A stretch of 64,000 bases of DNA, taken from positions 5,270,001-5,334,000 of the forward strand of contig NZ_CP034463.1 of the NCBI RefSeq assembly GCF_003955715.1, read 5' to 3'. A program made the position numbers and the translations under genes. Source of the DNA: Streptomyces aquilus (GTDB lineage: Bacteria; Actinomycetota; Actinomycetes; Streptomycetales; Streptomycetaceae). A model generated the notes under the pieces. It saw nothing but the letters and a program-made list of their open reading frames with translations, searched no databases and was not told the DNA's origin. Shown piece after piece: positions 24,557 to 32,768 of this stretch. The first letter of the stretch is position 1; each line of letters opens with the position of its first letter.

Positions 24557-24574
24557 TTCTGACTGTCCGTCAGA
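24557..24574. promoter_or_regulatory. Inverted repeat, candidate TetR-family operator of the ChsH2-like operon
   Basis: TCTGAC (24558-24563) and GTCAGA (24569-24574) are separated by TGTCC. Similar TCTGAC-N5-GTCAGA symmetry precedes acyl-CoA catabolic genes in streptomycetes (from memory). It is distinct from the mycobacterial KstR consensus. Confidence 0.5.
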
Positions 24575-24578
24575 TAGC

Positions 24579-24654
24579 GGAAGCTGTCAAGGTCAGCGGG
24601 ACCTGTCAAGGTCGGCGGAAGCTGTCAAGGTCAGCGGGCCCCGTCAAGGTCATG
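24579..24654. repeat. Four 19-bp tandem repeats
   Basis: Units at 24579, 24598, 24617 and 24636. Units 1 and 3 are identical (GGAAGCTGTCAAGGTCAGC); units 2 and 4 vary at the front. All keep GTCAAGGTC. They are non-coding. Confidence 0.9.
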
Positions 24655-24660
24655 CGAAAG

Positions 24661-24698
24661 CGGCTGCGCGGTGGCGCCGAAGCACCACCGCGCAGCCG
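24661..24698. terminator. 14-bp hairpin, candidate terminator of the secreted-protein gene
   Basis: CGGCTGCGCGGTGG and its exact complement are separated by 10 nt, downstream (minus strand) of the gene at 24842-25156. It could also insulate the operon starting at 24437. Confidence 0.6.
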
Positions 24699-24721
24699 TA
24701 CGACCACCCCTCGGAGCACGC

Positions 24722-24787
24722 CCGTTGAACCAGGCCGGCCGACCCGTTGGACCAGGCCGGCCGTCCCGTTGAACCAGGCCGGCCGAC
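24722..24787. repeat. Three 22-bp tandem repeats
   Basis: Units at 24722, 24744 and 24766. Units 1 and 3 are identical (CCGTTGAACCAGGCCGGCCGAC); unit 2 differs at two bases. Each contains the palindrome GGCCGGCC. They are unrelated to the nearby 19-bp array. Confidence 0.9.
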
Positions 24788-24841
24788 CCCCCGGTCGGCC
24801 GACCCTCCCCTCAGTTCACGTCCTCGGTGCAGCCCTCCGGC

Positions 24842-25156
24842 TCACCACCACAGCGGGGTGAAATTGACGGACGTGTTGTCGTTGCCCTGATTGATGGCCG
24901 TGAACGCGGAGCCGTTGACCTGGGCGGTGTTGCTCTGGTTCGAGGCGCCGGAGCCGACCGCGTTCTGCTGCGTGGTGGACGAGTTGCCGTTGTTGGTGCC
25001 GCCGACCCCGCTGCCGACGATGCTCGCGACACCCGCGTTCGATCCGTCGTCCGCGAAGCCGCCGTTGTCCGCCGCCGCGACGCCGGTGAACAGAGCCGCG
25101 GCGAGCGGAAGGGCGGAGACGGCGGCGATGACGCGGGCGGTACGGATGCTTGCCAT
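24842..25156 (-). CDS. Small secreted Asn/Gln/Ser/Gly-rich protein
   Basis: 104 residues with GGAGGAAG before the ATG at 25156. Sec signal peptide to about FTGVAAA. The mature 75 residues are almost free of Lys/Arg and Cys and rich in Asn, Ser, Gly, Thr and Gln (TNNGNSSTTQQNAVGSGASN), ending in TPLWW. Composition and alternating Q/N/S spacing recall curli-like or other amyloid-forming repeats, but there is no clear periodic unit and it lacks the chaplin and rodlin signatures. A surface or spore-coat structural role is a guess. The long ORF to 25249 adds unsupported N-terminal sequence. Confidence 0.75.
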   Translation of the reverse strand: MASIRTARVIAAVSALPLAAALFTGVAAADNGGFADDGSNAGVASIVGSGVGGTNNGNSSTTQQNAVGSGASNQSNTAQVNGSAFTAINQGNDNTSVNFTPLWW

Positions 25157-25505
25157 GTTTCTTCCTCCAGAACCCGGCCTCTTGAGCCGGAAGTACGTCA
25201 AGTAAGGCTGATTCCAAGGCAGTTGGCCGACCACCTCGGTGTCGTTCACGACGTCGCGAGACCAGAGTTGCCCACCGAATCCCCGGCGAACCAGCCCGGA
25301 AGCGGCTATTCCCCCTGAAGCGTGAGGACAAGTCGATAAACCCCTTTCGCGATCTACGGCGTCAGACCGGCATGGTCAGGGCATCTCCACCCCAAGCGCC
25401 GCAACAGGTGAAGCGTTCCGGCGGTTTTCCGGCCAATCCGCTCCGCCTGGCGAGTCGCCTCCGAACTCCCTTCCCTTTTTCGAACACCCGTACGAAAATG
25501 AAGGT
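25157..25505. other. Divergent intergenic region, 349 bp
   Basis: Separates the divergent secreted-protein and Prim-Pol genes, so it must carry promoters for both. I see no clear -10/-35 pair, repeat or RNA. Confidence 0.5.
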
Positions 25506-26411
25506 ATGGCCACCACAGACCGGCAGGCCACGACGCTGGCCCTCGCACACGCCCTGTCCGCCGCCGAACGCGGACTGGCCGTCATTCCCCTGTCCCGGAC
25601 GAAGCTCCCGGCGCTGCGCTCCCCGCACCGCGACGAAACCAAGATCTCCGAGGCCTCCGGGGCTCCCGAGCCCGCGCCGGGCCCGCCCTGCCACGGCGAG
25701 TGCGGCCGCTTCGGGCACGGGGTCTACGACGCCGCCACCGACCCGGCGCGTATCCGCGAGATGTTCGCCGCGGCCCCCTGGGCGACTGGCTACGGCATCG
25801 CGTGCGGTCTCCCGCCCCACCATCTGATCGGCGTCGACCTCGACACCAAGTCCGGTACGGACTCCTCCGCGGCACTGCGCGAGCTGGCCCTGCGCCACCT
25901 CTTCACGATCCCGGCCACCGTGGTCGTCCTGACCCCGAGCGGCGGCCGCCATCTGTGGCTGAGCGGCCCGCCGGACGTGGTCGTCCCCAACTCGGCCGGC
26001 CGGCTGGCGCCCGGCATCGACATCCGCGGCGCCGGCGGCTATCTCGTCGGCCCCGGCTCCCGCACCGACCACGGCGTGTACGCGACGGCCCCCGGCACGG
26101 CCCGCCTCGCCCCGGCGGCCTGCCCGCCGGCCCTGCTGCGCCTCCTGCTCCCGCCGCCCCGCACCCCCCACCACCCCACGCCCACGTCGACCGGCGACCA
26201 CGGACAGGGCCTCGTCCAGTTCGTGCTGGCCGCGCACGAGGGCCAGCGCAACACCCGCCTGTTCTGGGCGGCCTGCCGCGCCTACGAGGACGGCATCGGC
26301 CCCGCCCTCGTGGACCCCCTCGTCGAGGCGGCCCTCAACACCGGCCTGACCGAACGCGAGGCCCGCGCCACGATCGCCTCGGCGGCGCGCATGACGGGAC
26401 ACCGGCCGTGA
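25506..26411 (+). CDS. Stand-alone bifunctional primase/polymerase (Prim-Pol) domain protein
   Basis: 301 residues, GAAGGT before the ATG. Archaeo-eukaryotic primase-like fold: LALAHALSAAERGLAVIPL start, catalytic acids in IGVDLDTKSG, the SGGRHLWL segment (the sGGxHhW motif) and DIRGAGGYLVGPGS. The C-terminal GLTEREARATIASAARM is the small helical PriCT-type tail. Such domains usually belong to plasmid or phage replication proteins fused to helicases; here it is alone with no mobile-element neighbours. All catalytic motifs look intact, so nucleotidyl transfer is plausible. Its cellular role in Streptomyces is unknown. The following gene starts 46 nt later and may be co-transcribed. Confidence 0.88.
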   Translation: MATTDRQATTLALAHALSAAERGLAVIPLSRTKLPALRSPHRDETKISEASGAPEPAPGPPCHGECGRFGHGVYDAATDPARIREMFAAAPWATGYGIACGLPPHHLIGVDLDTKSGTDSSAALRELALRHLFTIPATVVVLTPSGGRHLWLSGPPDVVVPNSAGRLAPGIDIRGAGGYLVGPGSRTDHGVYATAPGTARLAPAACPPALLRLLLPPPRTPHHPTPTSTGDHGQGLVQFVLAAHEGQRNTRLFWAACRAYEDGIGPALVDPLVEAALNTGLTEREARATIASAARMTGHRP

Positions 26412-26457
26412 GGGCGGATGTCACGGCACCACAGCACGCACCACCCCCGGGAGCACG

Positions 26458-26940
26458 ATGCGCCACCGTCCCAGAGTGCCGACTATGGCCCTGGCACGCC
26501 TCACCCTCGCCTCGGGCCGCAGCGTCGTCCTCTCCGAACTGCGGCTCTCCTCGACGTACGGCGACATGCCGGAGGGCTATCCCTGCAAGCCACTGAACGA
26601 GTCACGGATCAGGGCCCTGGTGAACGCGGCCGAACACACCCTCCCGGCCGCGCCCGTCCACCTCGTCCCGCCGCCGCGCGAGTACCCCCACCAGTACGCC
26701 GGCGGCTTCGGTCCCGTCGAGGTGCTCCCCTCCGTGGCCTGCGTCGGCACCTTCCACTCCGCGGCCCTCGCCCCGTCCCACGACCCGGACCTGTACCGCT
26801 CCCGGCTCACGATCGTCTGGTTCCAGCCGACCACCGACGTGCCCTCGGACTGCGACACGACGGCCGCCCTGCGCGACGTGGCCTGGGACGAGCTGGCCCG
26901 GGACTACGCGCTCCAGGCGCTGCCGTTCACGCCGGGGTGA
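26458..26940 (+). CDS. Conserved actinobacterial protein of unknown function
   Basis: 160 residues. Compact soluble protein with distinctive stretches LSELRLSSTYGDMPEGYP, REYPHQYAGGFGPVEVLP and LTIVWFQPTTDVPS. I recall the same motifs in many actinobacterial hypothetical proteins but no function. GGGAG lies four bases before ATG 26458; MALARLTLASGRSV (26485) is the alternative start. It probably forms an operon with the Prim-Pol gene. Confidence 0.75.
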   Translation: MRHRPRVPTMALARLTLASGRSVVLSELRLSSTYGDMPEGYPCKPLNESRIRALVNAAEHTLPAAPVHLVPPPREYPHQYAGGFGPVEVLPSVACVGTFHSAALAPSHDPDLYRSRLTIVWFQPTTDVPSDCDTTAALRDVAWDELARDYALQALPFTPG

Positions 26941-27091
26941 ACGGGAAGGGCTCGCGGGTCTCGTAGCGCCCCGTGACGTCGCCGACCATCCCCTCGGCAC
27001 CGAGGTCGAGACGGGCCGTGCGCGCGTGCACATGCGCTCACGCCGGGCAAGGAGTTGCGACCCGCAGGTCGGCGGTGCGCCGGAAACGGCC

Positions 27092-27124
27092 GAAGGGGTG
27101 CCTCTCCTGGAGAGACACCCCTTC
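27092..27124 (-). terminator. Intrinsic terminator after tRNA-Ser(UGA)
   Basis: Stem GAAGGGGTGcCTCTCC with one mismatch, ending 9 nt after the tRNA 3' end. Confidence 0.8.
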
Positions 27125-27133
27125 GAACTCACG

Positions 27134-27220
27134 CGGTGGGTGTGGGATTTGAACCCACGGTGACATCGCTGCCACGACGGTTTTCAAGACCGTTCCCTTA
27201 GGCCGCTCGGGCAACCCACC
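27134..27220 (-). tRNA. tRNA-Ser (anticodon UGA)
   Basis: 87 nt on the minus strand with acceptor GGTGGGT/ACCCACC, discriminator G, anticodon stem ACGGT/ACCGT around CTTGAAA, long variable arm and T-loop TTCAAAT. Confidence 0.97.
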
Positions 27221-27311
27221 CCGCGCCGCCGCTCGTCGACCGGCGGCGCGGGGACAAGAGTAACCGGTGCCCACGCGCGCGTGGGGGCGGTGGTGCGGCC
27301 CGCGTGTGGGG

Positions 27312-28910
27312 TCAGCTGTCGCCCTCGCGGGAGCCCAGGGTGAGCTCCACCGTGTTGGTCTTGCCGTCACGCTCGTAGGTGATCTTGACCTTGTCGCCGG
27401 GCTGGTGGGTCCAGATCTCGCCGATGAGGGTCGGGCCGGAGTCGATCACCGAGTCGTCGAGCTTGGTGATGACGTCGCCCGGCTTCAGGCCCGCCTTGTC
27501 GGCCGGGCCGCCGGACTCGACGGGGTCGGAGCCGCTGGCGCCCTGATCGGTGATCTTCGCGCCGCCCGTGGAGTCCTCCAGGGAGACGGACGCGCCGATC
27601 TTGGCGTAGACGGGCTTGCCGGTCTTGATGAGCTGCTGGGCGACGTACTTGGCCTGGTTGATCGGGATGGCGAAGCCGAGGCCGATGGAGCCGGACTGGC
27701 TGCCGCCGCCGAGGCCGCCGCTGCTCGTGGACTGGATCGCAGAGTTGATGCCGATCACGTTGCCCTTGGCGTCCAGCAGCGGGCCGCCGGAGTTGCCCGG
27801 GTTGATCGAGGCGTCGGTCTGGAGGGCGCTCATGTAGGAGGCGTTCGAACCCGTGCCGTCGCTGGAGGCCACCGGGCGGTTCTTGGCGCTGATGATGCCC
27901 GTGGTGACCGTGTTGGACAGGCCGAAGGGGGCGCCGATGGCGATGGTCGAGTCGCCGACCGCCACCTGGTCGGAGTTGCCGAGCGTCAACGGCTTGAGGT
28001 CGCCCGGCGCGTTCTTGAGCTTGATCACCGCCACGTCGTAGCCCTGTGCGTGGCCGACGACCTCGGCGTCGTACTTCTTGCCGTTCGGGAAGGTCGCGGT
28101 CAGCTTGCCGCCGTCCACCGCGTCCGCCACCACGTGGTTGTTGGTGAGGATGTGGCCCTCGCGGTCGAAGACGAAGCCGGTGCCGGTGCCGCCCTCGCCG
28201 CTGCTCGACTCGGCCTCGATGGTCACCGTGCTCGGCAGGGCCGCGGCGGCCACGCCCGCGACGGTGCCCGCGTCACGCTTGACGTCGCCGCCGCTGTCGG
28301 AGGCGGAGACGGTCGTCGAGGAGCCGTTGTCGTCGTTCTTGGCCAGGGTGTAGCCGAGACCACCGCCCAGGCCGCCCGCGACCAGGGCCGCGATCAGGAC
28401 CGCCGCCATCAGGCCGCCGCGCCCGCGCCCCGACTTGGGGGCGGGCTGCTGGTACGAGGCGCCCCAGCCACCGGCACCCGCACCGCCCGAGCCGCTGTCG
28501 GCGTACGCCGGGGTCGCGGGCGGCGGAGGCGGCCAGGAGGCGTCCGGGGCCTGGGGGGTCTGGGCCGGGGTGCCGTAGCCGGGCACGCCCTGGGCCGGGG
28601 CCTGACCCGGGGTGCCCTCACCCTGCGAGGCCTGAGAGCCCTGCGGCCCGTACGAGCCCTGCGCACCCTGTGGCCCCTGCGTGCCGCCCGCACCCGCCGA
28701 CGCGTAGGCCGGCGCCTGGCCCGCGTGCACCAGTTCCTGCTCCGGTGCGCCGGGGGCGTGCGGAGGCGTCGTGGGGAGCGGGGTCGTCGGGGCGCCGCTG
28801 TCGGGCGCGCTCGCCTGCGGGGAGGCCGGGGAGGCTGCGGGGGAATCCACCGGCACGGGAGGTGCGGACGGGGCCGGGGGTACCGCAGTGCCCTCGTTCT
28901 CGGTGCTCAC
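27312..28910 (-). CDS. HtrA/DegP-type membrane-anchored trypsin-like protease with PDZ
   Basis: 532 residues from GTG 28910 (GAGGAG seven bases upstream). A cytoplasmic Pro/Ala/Gln-rich region of about 165 residues precedes one membrane helix (GLMAAVLIAALVAGGLGGG). The protease domain has the triad His259 (TNNHVV), Asp292 (YDVAVIKL) and Ser374 (GNSGGPLL), followed by one PDZ domain (GGPADKAGLKPGDVITKL). The extracytoplasmic protease would act in envelope quality control, as other actinobacterial HtrA proteins do. No histidine kinase or sigma gene is adjacent. The N-terminal tail is much longer than in E. coli DegP and may interact with cytoplasmic partners. Confidence 0.94.
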   Translation of the reverse strand: MSTENEGTAVPPAPSAPPVPVDSPAASPASPQASAPDSGAPTTPLPTTPPHAPGAPEQELVHAGQAPAYASAGAGGTQGPQGAQGSYGPQGSQASQGEGTPGQAPAQGVPGYGTPAQTPQAPDASWPPPPPATPAYADSGSGGAGAGGWGASYQQPAPKSGRGRGGLMAAVLIAALVAGGLGGGLGYTLAKNDDNGSSTTVSASDSGGDVKRDAGTVAGVAAAALPSTVTIEAESSSGEGGTGTGFVFDREGHILTNNHVVADAVDGGKLTATFPNGKKYDAEVVGHAQGYDVAVIKLKNAPGDLKPLTLGNSDQVAVGDSTIAIGAPFGLSNTVTTGIISAKNRPVASSDGTGSNASYMSALQTDASINPGNSGGPLLDAKGNVIGINSAIQSTSSGGLGGGSQSGSIGLGFAIPINQAKYVAQQLIKTGKPVYAKIGASVSLEDSTGGAKITDQGASGSDPVESGGPADKAGLKPGDVITKLDDSVIDSGPTLIGEIWTHQPGDKVKITYERDGKTNTVELTLGSREGDS

Positions 28911-29031
28911 AGCTTGTCTCCTCGATCCACGGCTGTTTTTCCTAAGGTCGCACTCGGTCACGCTCGTTCACGCTTGCCGACGGTCCGGCGCGATGCAGCT
29001 GTGCATGTGCTTTTGTATGCCGTCAGCTTTT

Positions 29032-29070
29032 CCCACAGGCCGTCAGAGCACCATAAGCGGTGCCTGTGGG
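29032..29070. other. Bulged inverted repeat between divergent htrA and GDPD genes
   Basis: CCCACAGG (29032-29039) pairs with CCTGTGGG (29063-29070), and an inner GCACC-6 nt-GGTGC (29048-29063) extends the stem. It lies in the 282-bp promoter interval; it may be a protein site or RNA structure. Confidence 0.35.
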
Positions 29071-29192
29071 TCTGCGACCATCCTTTATATGGGACCTTTC
29101 GGACGGAACGGCCGCATCTCGACGCCCGCATCTCGTCCTGTCATCGCCCACCACGTGCGACGCGTACCCCGCCACGATGGCACCATGACGCG

Positions 29193-30002
29193 GTGACTCA
29201 CGCACGGCAGCACAGCATTCAGGTCGTCGCCCACCGCGGAGCCTCCGAAGAGGCCCCCGAGCACACTCTGGCCGCGTACAAGAAGGCGATCGAGGACGGC
29301 GCCGACGCCCTGGAGTGCGATGTGCGCCTGACGGCCGACGGCCATCTCGTCTGCGTCCACGACCGACGCGTCAACCGTACGTCCAACGGGCGCGGTGCGG
29401 TCTCCGCCCTGGAGCTGGCCGAGCTCGCCGCCCTGGACTTCGGCTCCTGGAAGAACCGGGACGAGGAGCCCGACTGGGAGCACCGCCCCGAGGACCGCGA
29501 GGAGACCTCCGTACTGACCCTGGAGCGACTCCTGGAGCTGGTCGCGGACGCGGGACGGCGAGTGGAACTGGCCATCGAGACCAAGCACCCCACACGGTGG
29601 GCGGGGCAGGTGGAGGAGCGGCTGCTGGTGCTGCTGAAGCGGTTCGGCCTGGAGGCGCCCGCCACGGCCGCCGACTCCCCGGTGCGGATCATGAGCTTCT
29701 CGGCCCGTTCGCTGGCACGCGTGCGTGCCGCCTCGCCGATGCTGCCGACGGTGTATCTGATGCAGTTCGTCTCGCCCCGGCTGAGGGACGGTCGGCTTCC
29801 GGCGGGCGTGCGGATCGCGGGGCCCTCGATCCGGATCGTGCGCAATCACCCGGCGTACATCGAGCGGCTGAAACGAGCCGGCCACCAGGTGCACGTGTGG
29901 ACGGTGAACGAGCCCGAGGACGTCGACCTCTGCGTGGAACTCGGCATCGACGCCATCATCACCAACCGGCCCCGCGCGGTCCTGCGCCAGCTGGGCCGAT
30001 GA
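29193..30002 (+). CDS. Glycerophosphodiester phosphodiesterase (GDPD)
   Basis: 269 residues. The core motifs are VAHRGASEEAPEHT (catalytic His and Glu), ECDVRLTADGHLVCVHD (metal-binding Glu/Asp and second catalytic His) and ELAIETKH. No signal peptide, so cytoplasmic; it hydrolyses glycerophosphodiesters to sn-glycerol 3-phosphate and an alcohol. GTG at 29193 is the only start close to the conserved VVAHRG; the ribosome site is weak. An ATG 8 bases earlier opens a three-codon reading frame. It is divergent to htrA. Confidence 0.93.
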   Translation: MTHARQHSIQVVAHRGASEEAPEHTLAAYKKAIEDGADALECDVRLTADGHLVCVHDRRVNRTSNGRGAVSALELAELAALDFGSWKNRDEEPDWEHRPEDREETSVLTLERLLELVADAGRRVELAIETKHPTRWAGQVEERLLVLLKRFGLEAPATAADSPVRIMSFSARSLARVRAASPMLPTVYLMQFVSPRLRDGRLPAGVRIAGPSIRIVRNHPAYIERLKRAGHQVHVWTVNEPEDVDLCVELGIDAIITNRPRAVLRQLGR

Positions 30003-30251
30003 CCTTCGCGGCGCCTGACGGTGAGTCACTGGTAAAGACCTGTGAAGAAACCTTGACCCCACGAGTCGACTGAAGCATCTTCGGTCACGGCCAAATCGTC
30101 GAAATCCGGCCACACGATTACAGGGAGTGCTCCGGCGCGTTCGGTCCGTGTTCGATCGTTACGAATGCGTCAGCGGACCTACGTTGGCCGGTTTCCGGTA
30201 CAGGCCAATGGGGCATCCACACCGTGGCGTGGGGCAAAGGAGGTCTCGGGG

Positions 30252-30803
30252 GTGGCGTTGGTGGTGGCACAGGAGGTGCCCACGTCGTCGAGCATGGCCG
30301 TACCCCATGGCCCTGCGGGCGTGGGGGAAGCAAGACACCGGATGCGTTCTCAGTTGCGCAGGGGCGGTGTGTCGGAAGCGGTCATCGACGACGCCGTACT
30401 GATTCTTTCCGAACTCTTGAGCAATGCGTGCAAGCACGGTCGGCCCCTGGGCGACGCCCTGGCCGGGGACGGCGACGTCCGCGCCGCGTGGCGCGTGGAG
30501 CCGACCGGCAGACTCACGGTCGAGGTGACGGACGGCGGCGGGCCCACCCGCCCTGCTCCGGCCACGCCCTCGGTCACCGCGCACGGCGGCCGTGGGCTGA
30601 ACATCATCACCGCACTGTCCGACGACTGGGGCGTCCGGGACGACGCCCGCGGCGAGGTCACGGTGTGGGTCGTGGTGCACGACGACGTTCATGATCCGGA
30701 TGCCGGCCACCGCCGGGACGACTTCGCTACGCGCGTCACGGCGCCGTCGGTGTCGTCGATCGGTGACCTGGACTTCGCGGACGCCTTCACCGACATGGAC
30801 TGA
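30252..30803 (+). CDS. Anti-sigma-factor-like ATP-binding protein (HATPase_c)
   Basis: 183 residues from GTG 30252, with AAAGGAGG eight bases upstream; an ATG at 30165 would add 29 poorly conserved-looking residues. Bergerat ATPase fold as in RsbW/SpoIIAB: VLILSELLSNACKHGRP (N box), VEVTDGGGPT and HGGRGLNIITALSDDWGV (G box and lid). Streptomyces has dozens of such proteins; they bind sigma factors or anti-anti-sigma partners. No STAS or sigma gene is next to it. An acidic Asp-rich tail (DLDFADAFTDMD) follows the domain. Confidence 0.88.
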   Translation: MALVVAQEVPTSSSMAVPHGPAGVGEARHRMRSQLRRGGVSEAVIDDAVLILSELLSNACKHGRPLGDALAGDGDVRAAWRVEPTGRLTVEVTDGGGPTRPAPATPSVTAHGGRGLNIITALSDDWGVRDDARGEVTVWVVVHDDVHDPDAGHRRDDFATRVTAPSVSSIGDLDFADAFTDMD

Positions 30804-30816
30804 GGCGCCACGGGCG

Positions 30817-30883
30817 TTGTCCACAGCTCGGCACACCGCCCCGCGTCGTCCACAGCTCGGCACACCGCCCCGCGTTGTCCACA
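30817..30883. repeat. 29-bp tandem array carrying three DnaA boxes
   Basis: TTGTCCACA at 30817 and 30875 and TCGTCCACA at 30846 lie exactly 29 bp apart. The two full 29-bp units differ at one base. The array fills the gap between two genes. Confidence 0.75.
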
Positions 30884-30957
30884 CGCTCCCGTCGCGCATG
30901 GCGTGAACGACTAGGCTCCCGCCCATACGAGACGAGCCGTAACCGGGAGACCCCACG

Positions 30958-31923
30958 ATGGCCAAGAAGCGACCCCAGACGAAGGCCCAGCGCCCTCAGA
31001 TCGCCGACGGGGAGGTCCCGGTCGTCGGTGCCCGTGAACCCTGCCCCTGCGGCAGCGGCCGCCGCTACAAGGCCTGCCATGGCCGGGCCGCCGCGCACGC
31101 GGTGACCGAGCTGGTGCAGCGCCCGTTCGAAGGCCTGGCGGGCGAGGGCGACTGGGTGGCGCTGCGTGAGCTGGTGCCGGCCGCCACGGCCGAGCTGTCC
31201 CTGAAGGGCGGCCTCCCCGAGGGCGTCCCGTCGGTCACGCTGGCGACGGTCCTGCCGATGGCGTGGCCGGCGCTGCGCCGCGACGACGGCTCGGTGCTGC
31301 TCGGTCTGCAGAACGACACGGCGTCGGGCGACATCAGCCGCGACCTGGCCGACACGCTCCAGCGCGCGCTCACCGCCGAGCCGGGCACACCCGTCCAGGG
31401 CCGCCGCGCGCCCGCCGAGGGTCCGCGGCTGCAGGATCTGCTCGACCCCGAAGGCACGTTCGAGCCAGTCGTGCACGAGGGCTTCGAGTTCTGGGTCCCG
31501 GACGCGGAGAACGCCACCCCGGAGGTGACCGCCTCCCTGGAGCGGGCCAACGCCGCGGCCATCCCGACCGTGAAGCTCCAGGGTGTGGACGCCGCCTACT
31601 GGTGCGAGACGCCGGAGAAGAACCACCTGCGCTGGGTCATGCCGTACGGCGAGGAGCAGCTTCTGGACGCGCTCGCGCGGCTGCACGCGGCGGGGAGGTC
31701 CGGCCTCGGCGAGGGCACCCGGCTGGTGGGCTCCTTCCGCGCCCACGGCCTCACCGTGCCCGTCTGGGACCTGCCGAGCGGCGTCTCCGCGGAGGACGTG
31801 GAGAAGCCGGCGGCCGAGTTCGCCGAGCGGCTCACCGCGGCCCTGGCCTCGGACGCACCGCTCACCGCGGACGAGCGCCGCGCGCGGGGCGGCCTGACCA
31901 ACCGACAGGTGACCCTCAGCTGA
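30958..31923 (+). CDS. DUF5926 protein with N-terminal SEC-C zinc motif
   Basis: 321 residues. A basic start [14 protein letters not shown] is followed by the SEC-C motif [15 protein letters not shown] (zinc ligands Cys-x-Cys ... Cys-His), as at the C-terminus of SecA. The remainder is a globular domain with [18 protein letters not shown] and [18 protein letters not shown], typical of the actinobacterial DUF5926 family. The SEC-C motif suggests ribosome or protein interaction, but the function is unknown. It starts 154 nt after the anti-sigma-like gene, with the DnaA-box array between, and is followed by a hairpin. Confidence 0.85.
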   Translation: MAKKRPQTKAQRPQIADGEVPVVGAREPCPCGSGRRYKACHGRAAAHAVTELVQRPFEGLAGEGDWVALRELVPAATAELSLKGGLPEGVPSVTLATVLPMAWPALRRDDGSVLLGLQNDTASGDISRDLADTLQRALTAEPGTPVQGRRAPAEGPRLQDLLDPEGTFEPVVHEGFEFWVPDAENATPEVTASLERANAAAIPTVKLQGVDAAYWCETPEKNHLRWVMPYGEEQLLDALARLHAAGRSGLGEGTRLVGSFRAHGLTVPVWDLPSGVSAEDVEKPAAEFAERLTAALASDAPLTADERRARGGLTNRQVTLS

Positions 31924-31941
31924 GACACAGGTTCGAGACAG

Positions 31942-31972
31942 GGTTCGGCTGACCGGTCGTTCAGCCGGAACC
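31942..31972 (+). terminator. Hairpin after the DUF5926 gene
   Basis: GGTTCGGCTGA pairs with TCAGCCGGAACC, with one bulged base, 18 nt past the stop codon. Confidence 0.55.
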
Positions 31973-32098
31973 GGTCTCGCCTTGCGGCCGGAAGGGATCA
32001 CAACTGCCGCCCGCGGCAAGTGAGTCGGTGTCCGGAAAGCCGACGAACTTACGAGATCGAATTTGCGAACAGCCGATCTCTTGTTACCGTTCGAGTAG

Positions 32099-32136
32099 CC
32101 CGGTTGCTGGTGCATCCCCCGTCGCCAGCAACCGGG
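32099..32136. terminator. 12-bp hairpin between convergent genes
   Basis: CCCGGTTGCTGG and its perfect complement enclose 14 nt and are followed by TCTTTGT on the plus strand. It terminates the minus-strand gene ending at 32178 and possibly a short plus-strand RNA: TTGCGA and TACCGT about 16 bp apart lie upstream. Confidence 0.6.
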
Positions 32137-32177
32137 TCTTTGTACGTCCGCTTCCGCTCACGGCACGCTGACGCGTG

Positions 32178-32711
32178 TCAACTGCCGGAAGGCGTCGACG
32201 AGTTGCTTCCGCTTCGCAGCAGCAGCGGCCCGCTCCCGGCCTCGCCCGCGAACTCCGCGACCGCCGTGTAGGCGTCCGGACCGCCCCGGCTGCGCTCCCT
32301 GGGCGTCTCGCAGGTTCCCGGTTCGTCTCCCGCGCCCACGGCACAGCGCATCTGCACGGTCCGGTCGTCCGGGCCCATGAGGCTCAGCACGGAGTCGAGC
32401 GCGCCGCCGGTGACATTGCGGTAGTAGGTCCGCGCCCAGGTCTCCTCGCCCTGGGTCAGGACACAGGTCTGCGCCTCGATGCCGTCGGGGGAGGTCAGTT
32501 CGGGACCGCAGCGCGCGGCGGTGGCCAGACCGAGGCCGAGGAGGGGGGCGCGGCCGGGTGCGGCGGACGGCGCCTTGGCATCCTCGCGCGGGGAGGTGCG
32601 CGACGCCGCGCGCGTCACCTCGTCCCCCACCTGCCCCGCGGACGCCACGGCCAGCGGCAGCGCGACCGCGCATGCCACGACGCCCGAGAGGGCGAGGAGA
32701 CGAAGGTTCAT
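32178..32711 (-). CDS. Secreted protein of unknown function
   Basis: 177 residues from ATG 32711. Sec signal peptide (MNLRLLALSGVVACAVALPL, cleavage near VASAG), then an Arg/Pro/Ala linker and a domain with four cysteines (ARCGPEL, QTCVLT, MRCAVG, GTCETP) that could form two disulfides. Segments EETWARTYYRNVTGGALDSVL and TVQMRCAVGAGDEPG are not known to me. No ribosome site is obvious. It is downstream of the Prim-Pol-like gene, same strand, 57 nt apart. Confidence 0.7.
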   Translation of the reverse strand: MNLRLLALSGVVACAVALPLAVASAGQVGDEVTRAASRTSPREDAKAPSAAPGRAPLLGLGLATAARCGPELTSPDGIEAQTCVLTQGEETWARTYYRNVTGGALDSVLSLMGPDDRTVQMRCAVGAGDEPGTCETPRERSRGGPDAYTAVAEFAGEAGSGPLLLRSGSNSSTPSGS

Positions 32712-32768
32712 GAAAGGGGACGATAACGACCGGGCGCGCACGGCTGGTTCCGTGCGCGCCCGACACCC

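Larger units (their letters stand above)
24438..24841. other. 404-bp intergenic region with operator and tandem repeats
   Basis: No gene is supported. The region holds the promoter side of the ChsH2-like operon, an inverted repeat, two separate tandem arrays (19 bp and 22 bp) and a 14-bp hairpin. Its repeat density is unusual for this chromosome. Confidence 0.7.

Noticed and set aside
24579..24787. Possible CRISPR or phage attachment array
   Set aside because: Head-to-tail tandem units without unique spacers and no integrase in the window.
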